A stretch of 9,206 nucleotides of DNA from Shewanella sp. 10N.286.48.A6 (GCF_002873135.1 NZ_MCVI01000056.1:1-9206); one strand, 5' to 3'; positions 1-5,960 are shown, counted from the first letter of the stretch. Program-made: numbers and translations. The notes: generated by a model from the letters alone, not told the origin.

Positions 1-9
1 CATGCTGGG

Positions 10-107
10 CGTACACAAGGCATTGCAAAGGACAAAAAACAGCTGGCCGTTGCTCGTGCCTCGCCATTTTGGCCAACAATTTTTAGCCTCTGAATGAGGC
101 GTTAGGT
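10..107 (+). repeat. integron attC site 1
   Basis: The right half is clear: the L' segment GAATGAGGC is followed by the R' core GTTAGGT at 101-107. A central inverted repeat pairs CTGGCC (about 42-47) with GGCCAAC (about 71-77). The left half, around CACAAGGCATTGC, is the expected L'' partner of L', but the R'' box (CGTACAC instead of CCTAAC) is degenerate. The site belongs to the cassette to the left, whose gene is outside the window. Its right half is almost identical to that of site 3. Confidence 0.8.
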
Positions 108-126
108 AGCCAAGGAAGGGAGTCTT

Positions 127-486
127 ATGGAAGGTTTTAAATTTAGTCCCAAAAGCAAAAAAATTTTGATGCTGCTAGTTATATTAGCCCTTACTCCATT
201 TGCACCTGAATTACTCTTGTTTATGGATGTTGCTGGTGTAGAAGTAGCCTTTACATGCCTCCTCATCATGATTAAGCCCATGAAGCTTTGGGTTGACTGC
301 CAGATAGTTAAAATTAAAGAGTTCAGCCGTGTGATGATACTTGCTGTAAAGCAGCACCCCGTAAGTGATGCGCGAGTGTTTGCAGGTCATTATTTTGCCT
401 TTTCTTTAACACTCCTATTAACAAGCTCACTATTTGTGTCAAGTTCAATATGGTTGCCGATTTTAGTCATGGGTAGGTGTATATGA
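127..486 (+). CDS. small cassette-encoded membrane protein (paralogue of 7950-8303)
   Basis: This 119-residue protein is the first gene of the cassette opened by the core at 101. A purine-rich ribosome site (AAGGAAGGGA, 112-121) precedes the ATG. Three hydrophobic segments are visible: residues about 12-34, 36-52 and 88-115. A basic/amphipathic stretch between the second and third probably faces the cytoplasm. The motif APEL, followed by LFMDVAGVEV, is shared in spirit with NPEL followed by LFIDAIGIDL in the product of 7950-8303, so the two are probably distant paralogues. I do not recognise a characterised family. The stop (TGA, 484-486) overlaps the next start in an ATGA arrangement, so the two genes are probably translationally coupled. 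Inner-membrane location is inferred from hydrophobicity only. Confidence 0.8.
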   Translation: MEGFKFSPKSKKILMLLVILALTPFAPELLLFMDVAGVEVAFTCLLIMIKPMKLWVDCQIVKIKEFSRVMILAVKQHPVSDARVFAGHYFAFSLTLLLTSSLFVSSSIWLPILVMGRCI

Positions 487-1124
487 CCGAAATAATATCT
501 TCAAAGACAATGCTGACTGTCGGTACGAAAGCATTTGATGTAATTAAAAATGCATATCAATCTCGTCAACAAGAGCGAATTAGTTCATTCTTCAAATGTG
601 TTGAAACACGTTACGAATATATGGATGAAGAACAAAGAGCTAAATTAAATGAATCAATTAACAGTATTGAAGGGCAAGAAGTATTAGCGCAATATGCTGA
701 CGCTATAACCCAAACATCAAGTGACAGAGTACGTATGGCAATTGCTCTCTTATATTGCAATGATTGTGACTTTAATTTTTCTGAATTTGATCAACGAATT
801 TTTATTAATGGTGTTACTGGGATAACTGATCATGTTATAGATTTCTTCATTGAATCAATTAAACGACCTAAAATATCTGGTAATTACCCATATGAACGAC
901 ACTCTATCGAACAAAGTTCATTACCAGATTTCAATGTAGAAAACGTAGATGCTGAAATTGTTTATTCTTACATCAATGAATTAATCAGGCGAAGACTATT
1001 ATTACCCGATCCTGCTGTAGGACTTTTGGGAGATGATAAAGGTTGGTTTATAACTTACGGTTCCTCTGATAAAACGAACAGAATGGCTAGGTTATTAGAA
1101 AAAGCTGGTGAAGTAATGATGTAA
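483..1124 (+). CDS. hypothetical protein, second gene of a two-gene cassette
   Basis: The 213-residue soluble protein starts at ATG 483, overlapping the preceding stop by 4 bases (ATGA), with GGGTAGG at 471-477 as ribosome site. A GTG two codons upstream (477) is possible but less likely because of the overlap. The N-terminal half looks helical and charged. The C-terminal part contains INELIRRRLLLPDPA, then GWFITYGSSDKTNRMARLLE, which resembles a small winged-helix-like module, but I cannot name a family. It ends just before attC site 2. It shares a cassette with a membrane protein, and coupling suggests the two work together, for instance as a membrane effector with a cytosolic partner. That functional pairing is inference only. 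Confidence 0.8.
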   Translation: MTEIISSKTMLTVGTKAFDVIKNAYQSRQQERISSFFKCVETRYEYMDEEQRAKLNESINSIEGQEVLAQYADAITQTSSDRVRMAIALLYCNDCDFNFSEFDQRIFINGVTGITDHVIDFFIESIKRPKISGNYPYERHSIEQSSLPDFNVENVDAEIVYSYINELIRRRLLLPDPAVGLLGDDKGWFITYGSSDKTNRMARLLEKAGEVMM

Positions 1125-1128
1125 GTTT

Positions 1129-1230
1129 GCCTAACAAGTCAATTTAAACGGAACTAAAACAGTGGGTTAGGTTTCGCTTCGCTACACATTATAACCCACT
1201 ATTTTAGTCCGCTTAATGTGGGCGTTAGCT
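1129..1230 (+). repeat. integron attC site 2
   Basis: R'' is GCCTAAC (1129-1135) and R' is GTTAGCT (1224-1230). The central stem pairs GTGGGTT (about 1162-1168) with AACCCAC, enclosing a loop rich in TTCGCTTCGC. The site closes the two-gene cassette. Site 4 is a close relative in which the stem bases differ in a compensatory way (GTTGGTT with AACCAAC). Confidence 0.9.
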
Positions 1231-1241
1231 CACAGGTGATT

Positions 1242-1703
1242 ATGAATTCAATTTTTGCTACAAATTATAGTATTTATGAGTCAATTGCTCGTGAAGCATT
1301 TCAGGACATGAAAGATTCGATTGATTCAGGAAGACGTCCCAAACCTGATGGAAGTGAGGGATGGATCATAACTTATGATCCTACTCATACTAGTTTTAAA
1401 AGCGCTATGGTTTCAGTAGTTTTTACTGGGATGTGGCTAGAAGCTATTCTTCATCTTGAAATAGTAAAGCGTTTTGATGAAAGTAAATTTAAAGAGTACG
1501 ATTTTAAGCCGTATGAAGAAAAGCTTAAATTAATTGGCATCGAAGATGCTGATTTTTTGAACCGTATTAGTCGCTTTAGAAAAAGCAGAAAAGAATTGGT
1601 TCACGAGAAGGCGAACTTTGATAGTGGTGAAATTAAAACAGCACAATCTGAAGCCGATAATGCTTTTGAAATCAGAAACTTTTTAATTGAGTATTTATCG
1701 TAA
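1242..1703 (+). CDS. HEPN-like cassette protein (RX4H motif)
   Basis: The 153-residue protein starts at ATG 1242 just after AGGTGA (1234-1239). The upstream in-frame GTG at 1218 lies inside the attC palindrome and is unlikely. The sequence looks mainly helical. Near the C terminus RFRKSRKELVHEKA contains R116 and H121 spaced as RX4H, the hallmark of HEPN-domain ribonucleases, with a basic run before it and a terminal helix (residues about 130-152) after it. HEPN proteins often act as RNA-cleaving toxins or defence effectors; that role is only inferred here, because the residue after the arginine is K rather than the commonest N. No antitoxin-like partner is encoded in the same cassette. It could instead be a non-catalytic HEPN-like fold or an unrelated helical protein. 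Confidence 0.8.
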   Translation: MNSIFATNYSIYESIAREAFQDMKDSIDSGRRPKPDGSEGWIITYDPTHTSFKSAMVSVVFTGMWLEAILHLEIVKRFDESKFKEYDFKPYEEKLKLIGIEDADFLNRISRFRKSRKELVHEKANFDSGEIKTAQSEADNAFEIRNFLIEYLS

Positions 1704-1708
1704 AAGCT

Positions 1709-1809
1709 CGCTAACAAGTCATTTCGGCAGGCCAAAAAACAGCTGGTTTTTGCTCGTGCCTCGCTAATTTTAACCAGCTATTTTATTGCCTCTGAATGAG
1801 GCGTTACCA
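1709..1809 (+). repeat. integron attC site 3, damaged core
   Basis: R'' is CGCTAAC (1709-1715), immediately after the stop of the HEPN-like gene. The central stem AGCTGGTT/AACCAGCT is perfect. L' GAATGAGGC is followed by GTTACCA (1803-1809) instead of GTTRRRY, so positions 5 to 7 of the core are altered. No recognisable cassette gene starts directly after it. It marks the point where the regular array stops. Confidence 0.8.
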
Positions 1810-2009
1810 CATATAAGGTCACCATACTTTACCTAATGGAAGTCGTTGCTTTCAGAGTTTTAGCTCTAAATGATTTCTGTCCATAAATGGGCTAGGGGCG
1901 TAACATATTTATACCTCACAAATCAATTTAGCACTTAAAAAGTAAGTAGGCCTAATAAAGCTTTGGCTTTAGAAACGTTAATGTGAAAGGGCCTCGTTCA
2001 ACTTAGAAG
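1810..2009. other. gene-free stretch containing one copy of a dispersed repeat
   Basis: I see no convincing gene here. The segment 1878-1917 is about 78% identical (31 of 40 by my alignment, no gaps) to 5531-5570, both starting TGTCCA and sharing a TAGGGGC core followed by TAAC. The rest is AT-rich with no clear promoter or attC structure. Confidence 0.5.
1878..1917 (+). repeat. dispersed 40-bp repeat, copy A
   Basis: It matches 5531-5570 at about 31 of 40 positions without gaps, with the common core TAGGGGC-N-TAAC and a TTTAT segment. The two copies lie on either side of the csrA-like/umuD/helicase block. What the repeat is cannot be told from two copies. Confidence 0.5.
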
Positions 2010-2144
2010 TTATGCCTGTCTTATCTTTTTTGAAACAAAACGCATATCGTTTGGGCAGAAATTCAGAGATTGAATAGTAATTAATAACAGAACTTCATGG
2101 ATGTAGGATTCAATATTTGTATTTTTACTATCACTTTGACCCAT
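2010..2144 (-). CDS. possible small protein, 44 aa
   Basis: On the minus strand an ATG at 2144 is preceded by AAGGA about seven bases upstream (minus-strand reading ATAAGGATGTTTAATG), and the frame stays open for 44 codons to TAA at 2010-2012. The product begins MGQSDSKNTNIESYIHEV and ends with a basic stretch (SKKIRQA). It looks like a short amphipathic helix plus a basic tail. I do not recognise it. It is divergent from the csrA-like gene. It may be a genuine small gene, the remnant of a longer one, or chance. Confidence 0.3.
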   Translation of the reverse strand: MGQSDSKNTNIESYIHEVLLLITIQSLNFCPNDMRFVSKKIRQA

Positions 2145-2167
2145 TAAACATCCTTATTATTTATAGC

Positions 2168-2174
2168 GTTAGGC
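2168..2174 (+). repeat. isolated attC-like core (GTTAGGC)
   Basis: GCGTTAGGC here matches the right end of the attC sites in the window, but I find no convincing R''/L'' partner at attC distance upstream. It may be the relic of an attC that once bounded the csrA-like/umuD segment, or coincidence. Confidence 0.25.
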
Positions 2175-2246
2175 TTTATCTATTCTATTCGCAATTCATA
2201 AAAATGGTCTACACTTTATCGACATATTAAAAACAAGGAATGTTTT

Positions 2247-2453
2247 ATGTTGTATTTAACCCGCCTGAAAGATGAATCAGTTGTGCTCTCTGGGGTGCAT
2301 GATGCCCATGGCAATCTATTAGATGATATTGAAATCGTGATATTGCCTAATGATAAAGTGGGCATTAGTGCTGATAAAAAAATTACCATTCTGCGAAAAG
2401 AGCTAGTGCAGCGATACTTCCAAGATGGAACTCAGAAAGTCTTGCAAAAATAA
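2247..2453 (+). CDS. divergent CsrA/RsmA-like RNA-binding protein
   Basis: The 68-residue protein starts MLYLTR, which matches the first strand of CsrA (MLILTR), and ends KKITILRKELVQRYF, matching the CsrA segment around its RNA-binding arginine (VSVHREEIYQRI). R6 and R50 would correspond to the conserved arginines. Compared with the usual roughly 61 residues it has about six extra residues in the loop after strand 1 (residues 15-27), and the RIG signature is replaced by VGI. The family binds GGA motifs in mRNA leaders to control translation. RNA target specificity here is unknown, and a housekeeping csrA is presumably elsewhere. A good ribosome site (AAGGA, 2235-2239) precedes the ATG. It sits 45 bases upstream of the umuD homologue in the same orientation. 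Confidence 0.85.
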   Translation: MLYLTRLKDESVVLSGVHDAHGNLLDDIEIVILPNDKVGISADKKITILRKELVQRYFQDGTQKVLQK

Positions 2454-2471
2454 TAGAATTAACTACCATAA

Positions 2472-2487
2472 CTGTATATAAGTACAG
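2472..2487. promoter_or_regulatory. LexA (SOS) box upstream of umuD homologue
   Basis: The sequence CTGT-ATATAAGT-ACAG is a perfect gammaproteobacterial SOS box (CTGT-N8-ACAG). It ends only 11 bases before the ATG at 2499, so LexA bound here would block transcription initiation or the very start of the transcript. The flanking bases extend the palindrome by one on each side (A and T). Confidence 0.9.
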
Positions 2488-2498
2488 TGGTGTTGGTT

Positions 2499-2897
2499 AT
2501 GAAGATTATTCCTATATACGCAAGTGCTGGTATTACAGGCTTTGAAAGCCCGGCCGCAGAATATAAGCAATCACCCTTATGCCTTGATGATTTACTAATA
2601 GAGCACCCAAGCGCTACGTTTATAGGTCAAGCTAAGGGCGACTCGATGCATGGAGTCGGCATCTTTGATGGCGATATTCTTGTGGTTGATAGGCAGTTAA
2701 CCGTTAAAAATAACGATGTGATCGTCGGGTGTTATAACGGTGAATTTGTTTGCAAAATTATTGATACTCATAATCAACTGCTGCTGTCAGCTAATACTGA
2801 TTATGATCCTGCCTTAATAACGAGCAGTGAAATGTTTACGCTAGAAGGGGTGGTATCACGTTCAATAAGATGCCACCGACCCGCTAAGCTCCTATAA
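2499..2897 (+). CDS. umuD: UmuD-like S24 peptidase, SOS-regulated, no umuC downstream
   Basis: The 132-residue product is a UmuD homologue of the LexA/UmuD S24 family, which cleaves itself when stimulated by RecA filaments and then supports a UmuC-type translesion polymerase. The catalytic serine is S49 in AKGDSMHGVG and the lysine K86 in GEFVCKII. Their 37-residue spacing equals that of E. coli UmuD (S60/K97). The N-terminal GFESPAAEY aligns with GFPSPAADY of UmuD, which places the cleavage bond at T13-G14 rather than Cys-Gly; A10-G11 is an alternative. The ATG at 2499 was chosen because the upstream GTG at 2487 overlaps the LexA box. The expected umuC is absent. The gene is followed by an IS-like end and a tandem repeat, so it may be an orphan left by a deletion. 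Confidence 0.92.
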   Translation: MKIIPIYASAGITGFESPAAEYKQSPLCLDDLLIEHPSATFIGQAKGDSMHGVGIFDGDILVVDRQLTVKNNDVIVGCYNGEFVCKIIDTHNQLLLSANTDYDPALITSSEMFTLEGVVSRSIRCHRPAKLL

Positions 2898-2914
2898 AAT
2901 CCTTGTCGTGTAAC

Positions 2915-2936
2915 TGTAGTGGTTTAGCAAAACTTG
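2915..2936 (+). repeat. IS-like terminal sequence downstream of umuD
   Basis: TGTAGTGGTTTAGC and the next 8 bases match the ends of the inverted-repeat element at 5424-5676: 17 of 22 positions against its right end and 16 of 22 against its left. It begins 17 bases after the umuD stop, exactly where umuC would normally start. Confidence 0.45.
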
Positions 2937-2939
2937 ATA

Positions 2940-2982
2940 TGCCTGTACTGCCTGTACTGCCTGTACTGCCTGTACTGCCTGT
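2940..2982 (+). repeat. 9-bp tandem repeat (TGCCTGTAC), 4.8 copies
   Basis: Four perfect copies of TGCCTGTAC run from 2940 to 2975, followed by a partial TGCCTGT. It is a microsatellite-like array in the gap between umuD and the XRE gene. A 9-bp unit keeps frame if translated, but no gene covers it. It is contiguous, without spacers, so it is not CRISPR. Confidence 0.97.
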
Positions 2983-3092
2983 TGCTACGCGCTCTTTACG
3001 CGTGTGGGTTTCTTTTGCGTAGGCCACAATTGACAAGAGGTCGTATACGTCGCGGTTAAAGAATCACGAATGTGATACTAGAATGTTTTAGA

Positions 3093-3329
3093 CTAATCTA
3101 AATTAATTTTATACTTTATTCTTGGCGGCATGATCTCTTCAAATTCGCAATTTAACGCATTAGCCAATTTGTACAAGGTTTCTAATTTTATATTAACTAA
3201 GCCTCGCTCCATCTTGCCGTAATTGCCTCTTTCAATACCTACATAGGCGGCAAAACCTTCTTGAGAATAACCTGCGTCTTTGCGCTTTAGGCGCAACATA
3301 TCACCAAACTGTTTAACTAAATCACTCAC
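3093..3329 (-). CDS. XRE-family HTH transcriptional regulator
   Basis: The 78-residue protein is essentially a single Cro/C1-type helix-turn-helix. Residues about 8-65 contain LRLKRKDAGYSQEGFA (helices 1-2), then YVGIERGNYGKMERG (recognition helix region) and LETLYKLANALNCEFEEIMP. Such proteins bind palindromic operators as dimers, and the size is close to that of controller (C) proteins of restriction-modification systems. The start is GTG at 3329, with AAGGG about eight bases upstream on the minus strand. It is transcribed away from the wHTH/helicase genes, and the intergenic space holds a strong promoter for those, so it most likely controls them, itself, or both. Whether it represses or activates cannot be told. 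Confidence 0.92.
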   Translation of the reverse strand: MSDLVKQFGDMLRLKRKDAGYSQEGFAAYVGIERGNYGKMERGLVNIKLETLYKLANALNCEFEEIMPPRIKYKINLD

Positions 3330-3347
3330 CCTAGTTTTCCCTTAGGT
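3328..3347. promoter_or_regulatory. possible operator of the XRE regulator
   Basis: An imperfect inverted repeat (ACCCTA, seven to eight bases, TTAGGT) overlaps the start region of the XRE gene and lies in the divergent intergenic space. It is a candidate binding site only; the symmetry is imperfect. Confidence 0.25.
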
Positions 3348-3367
3348 AAAATGATTAGATTTTCATG

Positions 3368-3396
3368 TTGAGCGCTAAAGCACCACGCCCTATAAT
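3368..3396 (+). promoter_or_regulatory. sigma-70 promoter for the wHTH/helicase operon
   Basis: A -35 box TTGAGC (3368-3373) and a consensus -10 box TATAAT (3391-3396) are separated by exactly 17 bases. Transcription would start near 3403, about 30 bases before the proposed start codon. This is among the best promoter matches in the window. Confidence 0.75.
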
Positions 3397-3431
3397 ACCC
3401 ATTATTGTATTTAATTGAATCAGGATTTACT

Positions 3432-3956
3432 TTGAAACTGGACCCTATTGTTGCTCAAATTATTCTGGTGAAAAACTTTGACAACTTCACCACCAATGAT
3501 GTCCGTTCAGCCTATTTCGCATTGAAAGGAGATATCTCTTTAGACCCTTCGATTGTACGAAGAAAAATATATTCCGAACTTTTAAAGCTGGTGAAAAAAG
3601 GCTGGCTTAAAAAAATAATACCGAAACAAAAAGGGTTAACTCGTTTTAAAAAGACAGTTGGTTTTGACGTTGAAGCAATAGCCTTAAAAGTTAAGTCTGA
3701 ATCAACAAAATCACTTAAGAAGCCTGATGGTAAGCAAGAGCAATTACTTAGCAAGTTGAATCACTATAAAGCTGAATTGTTATTGAATTTAGGAGAGTCA
3801 GAAGCATACAAGGAGCTTTATTCAGAATGCCCTGAATTAGTTGATGAAATACAACCGCAATACAACATAGCCAGAGACAATAACACTAAAATCCTAGGGA
3901 AAATTAGAGCCATTGAAGGCCTACTTAAGCAATTAACACCATTAGAGAAAATATGA
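3432..3956 (+). CDS. winged-helix / coiled-coil protein, partner of the SF2 helicase
   Basis: The 174-residue protein probably starts at TTG 3432, preceded by AGGA (3422-3425) at a six-base spacing; an upstream TTG at 3405 has no ribosome site. Residues about 5-60 (IVAQIILVKNF, FTTNDVRSAY, VRRKIYSELLKLVKKGWL) look like a winged-helix DNA-binding or protein-interaction domain. A lysine-rich linker follows (about 58-98). Residues about 105-170 look like a long helical hairpin or coiled coil. I do not recognise the family by name. Its stop overlaps the helicase start as ATGA (3953-3956), a sign of translational coupling and a shared complex or pathway. It is driven by the promoter at 3368-3396 and divergent from the XRE gene. 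Confidence 0.8.
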   Translation: MKLDPIVAQIILVKNFDNFTTNDVRSAYFALKGDISLDPSIVRRKIYSELLKLVKKGWLKKIIPKQKGLTRFKKTVGFDVEAIALKVKSESTKSLKKPDGKQEQLLSKLNHYKAELLLNLGESEAYKELYSECPELVDEIQPQYNIARDNNTKILGKIRAIEGLLKQLTPLEKI

Positions 3957-5389
3957 AATTAAGACAATGGCAAATGAGTTGTATCAATAAAGCATTAAAG
4001 CAATACTTGAATGGCAACTGCCACTTTTTAGCCCTAGCAACACCTGGCGCAGGTAAAACCTTGATGGCATCTGAATTAGCCGACCAATTATTGAAAAACG
4101 ACCTGATTGATTAAGTCATTTGTTTTTCACCTTCCTCCATCGTATCTCAAGACTTCAGTCAAAGTTTACAATTGAGAATTAATGAACGATTTGATGGTTT
4201 GCTGGGTGCTAAAGGGCACTCTATGACATACCAAAACTTACAGCATCTCGATGCAAAATTTTGGGCGCTATTTTCTCGATATCGAGTATTTGCAATCTTT
4301 GATGAGATCCACCACTGCGCAGGATCAAATATTGAGAATGCAAATGCATGGGGAGAACAAATAATATTAAACATCAAAGGTAGAGCTAAATACACACTAG
4401 CACTAACAGGAACCCCTTGGCGCTCAGACGCTGCTCCTATCGTTCTTTCTAACTATGTACACCCTCCTTGCTATAAAATTGCATGTGACTACGTTTATGG
4501 GCTTGCTGAGGCTATTCAGGATGGTGTTTGCCGAATCCCGCAGATAATAGCTGTGGATAATAATAACATTTCAGTTATTGATGACGATGAAACTAAAACC
4601 TTTACGAGCTTTAAGTCTTTACTGTCTGAGTCAATCATTTCGTATCAGGAAGTTATTCAAAACGAAAAGGTCATTAAGTACATCGTATCTTCAGCACAAA
4701 AAAAACTAACATCAATAAGAGCGAAAAACTCCGATGCAGCAGGATTAATCGTCGCTTCATCGATTGAGCATGCAAAACAGATTTCAAGATTAATGAAAGG
4801 CTATTTTAACGAAGATGCCGTTGTTGTTACGTACAAAGAAAATGATCCTAGTAATATTATTCAACAATTTAGACATGCAAAAACTAAATGGATTATTTCG
4901 GTAGGCATGATTAGTGAAGGAACTAATATCCCTCGATTACAGGTTTGCTGCCACCTGACAAATATCAAAACAGAAATGCATTTTAGACAAATTTTAGGTC
5001 GAATACTTAGAATGACAAGTTCCCCGAATCAAGAGGCTATTATGTATATGCCTGCTGAACCAAAGCTGTTGGAATATGCTTATAGAGTTAAGCAAGATGT
5101 ACCTATTGAAGCTGATGTAGTTCAGTTTGAAAAGATGAAAGATAGTGATGAAAAAGATGCTGATAATACAGCTTCTTCAGAGGTGACATTTGCTAAGGAA
5201 AGCAAGGCTTGCCCTTCATTAGAACTTAAATTCTGTGAGAATGATAAATTTATTGACCATTCAACCATTAACGGAAAGAGTGAAACCGTTGAAGAACATT
5301 TTTTAACAAGCTCGTATGACAAAACCGTTAATATTTTAGGGCGATTTCGGCAAGAAGCTATCGCTTTGGGGCTAAGTGAATTGCGGTGA
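3953..5389 (+). pseudogene. SF2 DEIH-box helicase interrupted by an in-frame stop
   Basis: Reading from ATG 3953, codon 54 (4112-4114) is TAA, but the same frame continues to TGA at 5387-5389, giving 478 codons in all. The helicase motifs lie on both sides of the stop: Walker A ATPGAGKT (29-36), then after the stop a motif Ia-like CFSPSSIV, motif II FDEIHHC (D117-H120), motif III TGTPWRSD (from 152), motif V VGMISEGTNIP (from 317) and motif VI QILGRILR (346-353). A roughly 125-residue C-terminal tail has no recognisable nuclease motif. Such helicases use ATP to unwind or translocate on nucleic acid and occur in defence and restriction modules. A restart after the stop (for example ATG 4223) would lack Walker A, so the product should be inactive unless the stop is suppressed or is a sequence error. 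The intact reading frame downstream means the lesion is recent. Confidence 0.88.
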
Positions 5390-5423
5390 TTATACAGACG
5401 GTCTAGAAACTTAAGAATCTGAT

Positions 5424-5676
5424 TGTAGTGGCTTAGTGAATTTGGCCACTAACATTTAGTTGAACACACTCTTGATATAGAAAAATTATTTGTAAGTTTT
5501 TAGTATTACTTACATTCCTAACATTGGAAATGTCCAGAAGTGGGTTAGGGGCTTAACGCGTTTATGCCCCGATATGTGTTTGAAATGGATATCTCTCGAG
5601 GTTTAGTCATTTGTATTTACCCTCAATAATCTAATATCACCTTCAATAGAGTGGCCAAATTCGCTATACCACTACA
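5424..5676. mobile_element. MITE-like element with 27-bp inverted ends
   Basis: The left end (5424-5450, starting TGTAGTGGCTTAG and ending GGCCACT) and the reverse complement of the right end (5650-5676) match at 24 of 27 positions. The 253-bp span encodes no protein, which fits a non-autonomous insertion-sequence derivative. I see no clear target-site duplication outside the ends. A related end occurs at 2915, so the whole 2915-5676 block could be the true mobile unit. Confidence 0.6.
5531..5570 (+). repeat. dispersed 40-bp repeat, copy B
   Basis: It matches 1878-1917 at about 31 of 40 positions. Here the second half forms a small hairpin, GGGGC (5549-5553) with GCCCC (5566-5570). It lies inside the MITE-like element, so copy A may be a remnant of another copy of that element. 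Confidence 0.5.
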
Positions 5677-5725
5677 CTTTTTCTAATCGATTATGACCGC
5701 CTTACTTGTCGTCCAAATGACTGGT

Positions 5726-5739
5726 TACCTATACAGGTA
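5726..5739. promoter_or_regulatory. palindrome TACCT-ATAC-AGGTA
   Basis: Perfect 5-bp arms with a four-base centre form an operator-like palindrome. No adjacent gene start explains it, so function is unknown. Confidence 0.3.
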
Positions 5740-5780
5740 TAACTGATTTTCTTCAAATTGAGATAATTCTGACGCCAAAG

Positions 5781-5808
5781 GATGCGTAAAATGAGCTTTT
5801 TACGCATC
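5781..5808. other. perfect 11-bp stem-loop
   Basis: GATGCGTAAAA (5781-5791) and TTTTACGCATC (5798-5808) pair perfectly around a six-base loop. There is no clean U-run directly after it on either strand, so it is not a standard intrinsic terminator. It could act as a structured transcript end, a protein site or a relic of a mobile element. Confidence 0.5.
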
Positions 5809-5960
5809 GATAATTTTGTAACATTCTAGAAAACCCATACATATCAGTCTACTGCGAAATTTTTTAAAGTGTTGTATAGACCTCGTAAACAAAGATGCAT
5901 TCTTTTTCCGGCAGTATTTTGAGCATTATTTACGTATTCGCGAAAATATTCGATTTACAA

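Noticed and set aside
1218..1241. GTG at 1218 as the start of the HEPN-like gene
   Set aside because: It lies within the attC site, and ATG 1242 follows a ribosome-site-like AGGTGA.
2940..2982. CRISPR array
   Set aside because: The 9-bp units are contiguous without spacers, so it is a simple tandem repeat.
2898..3092. Remnant of umuC after umuD
   Set aside because: No frame shows polymerase-like sequence; the DNA is an IS-like end, tandem repeat and unremarkable sequence.
3512..3754. Minus-strand 80-codon ORF inside the wHTH gene
   Set aside because: It is antisense to a better-supported gene with promoter and ribosome site, and its product has no recognisable features.
4159..4395. Minus-strand 78-codon ORF
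   Set aside because: Shadow of the helicase frame, which has clear motifs on the plus strand.
5122..5322. Minus-strand 66-codon ORF
   Set aside because: Antisense to the helicase C-terminal tail, no ribosome site or features.
5390..5420. Intrinsic terminator after the helicase
   Set aside because: Only a four-base AGAC/GTCT pair with no U-run is present.
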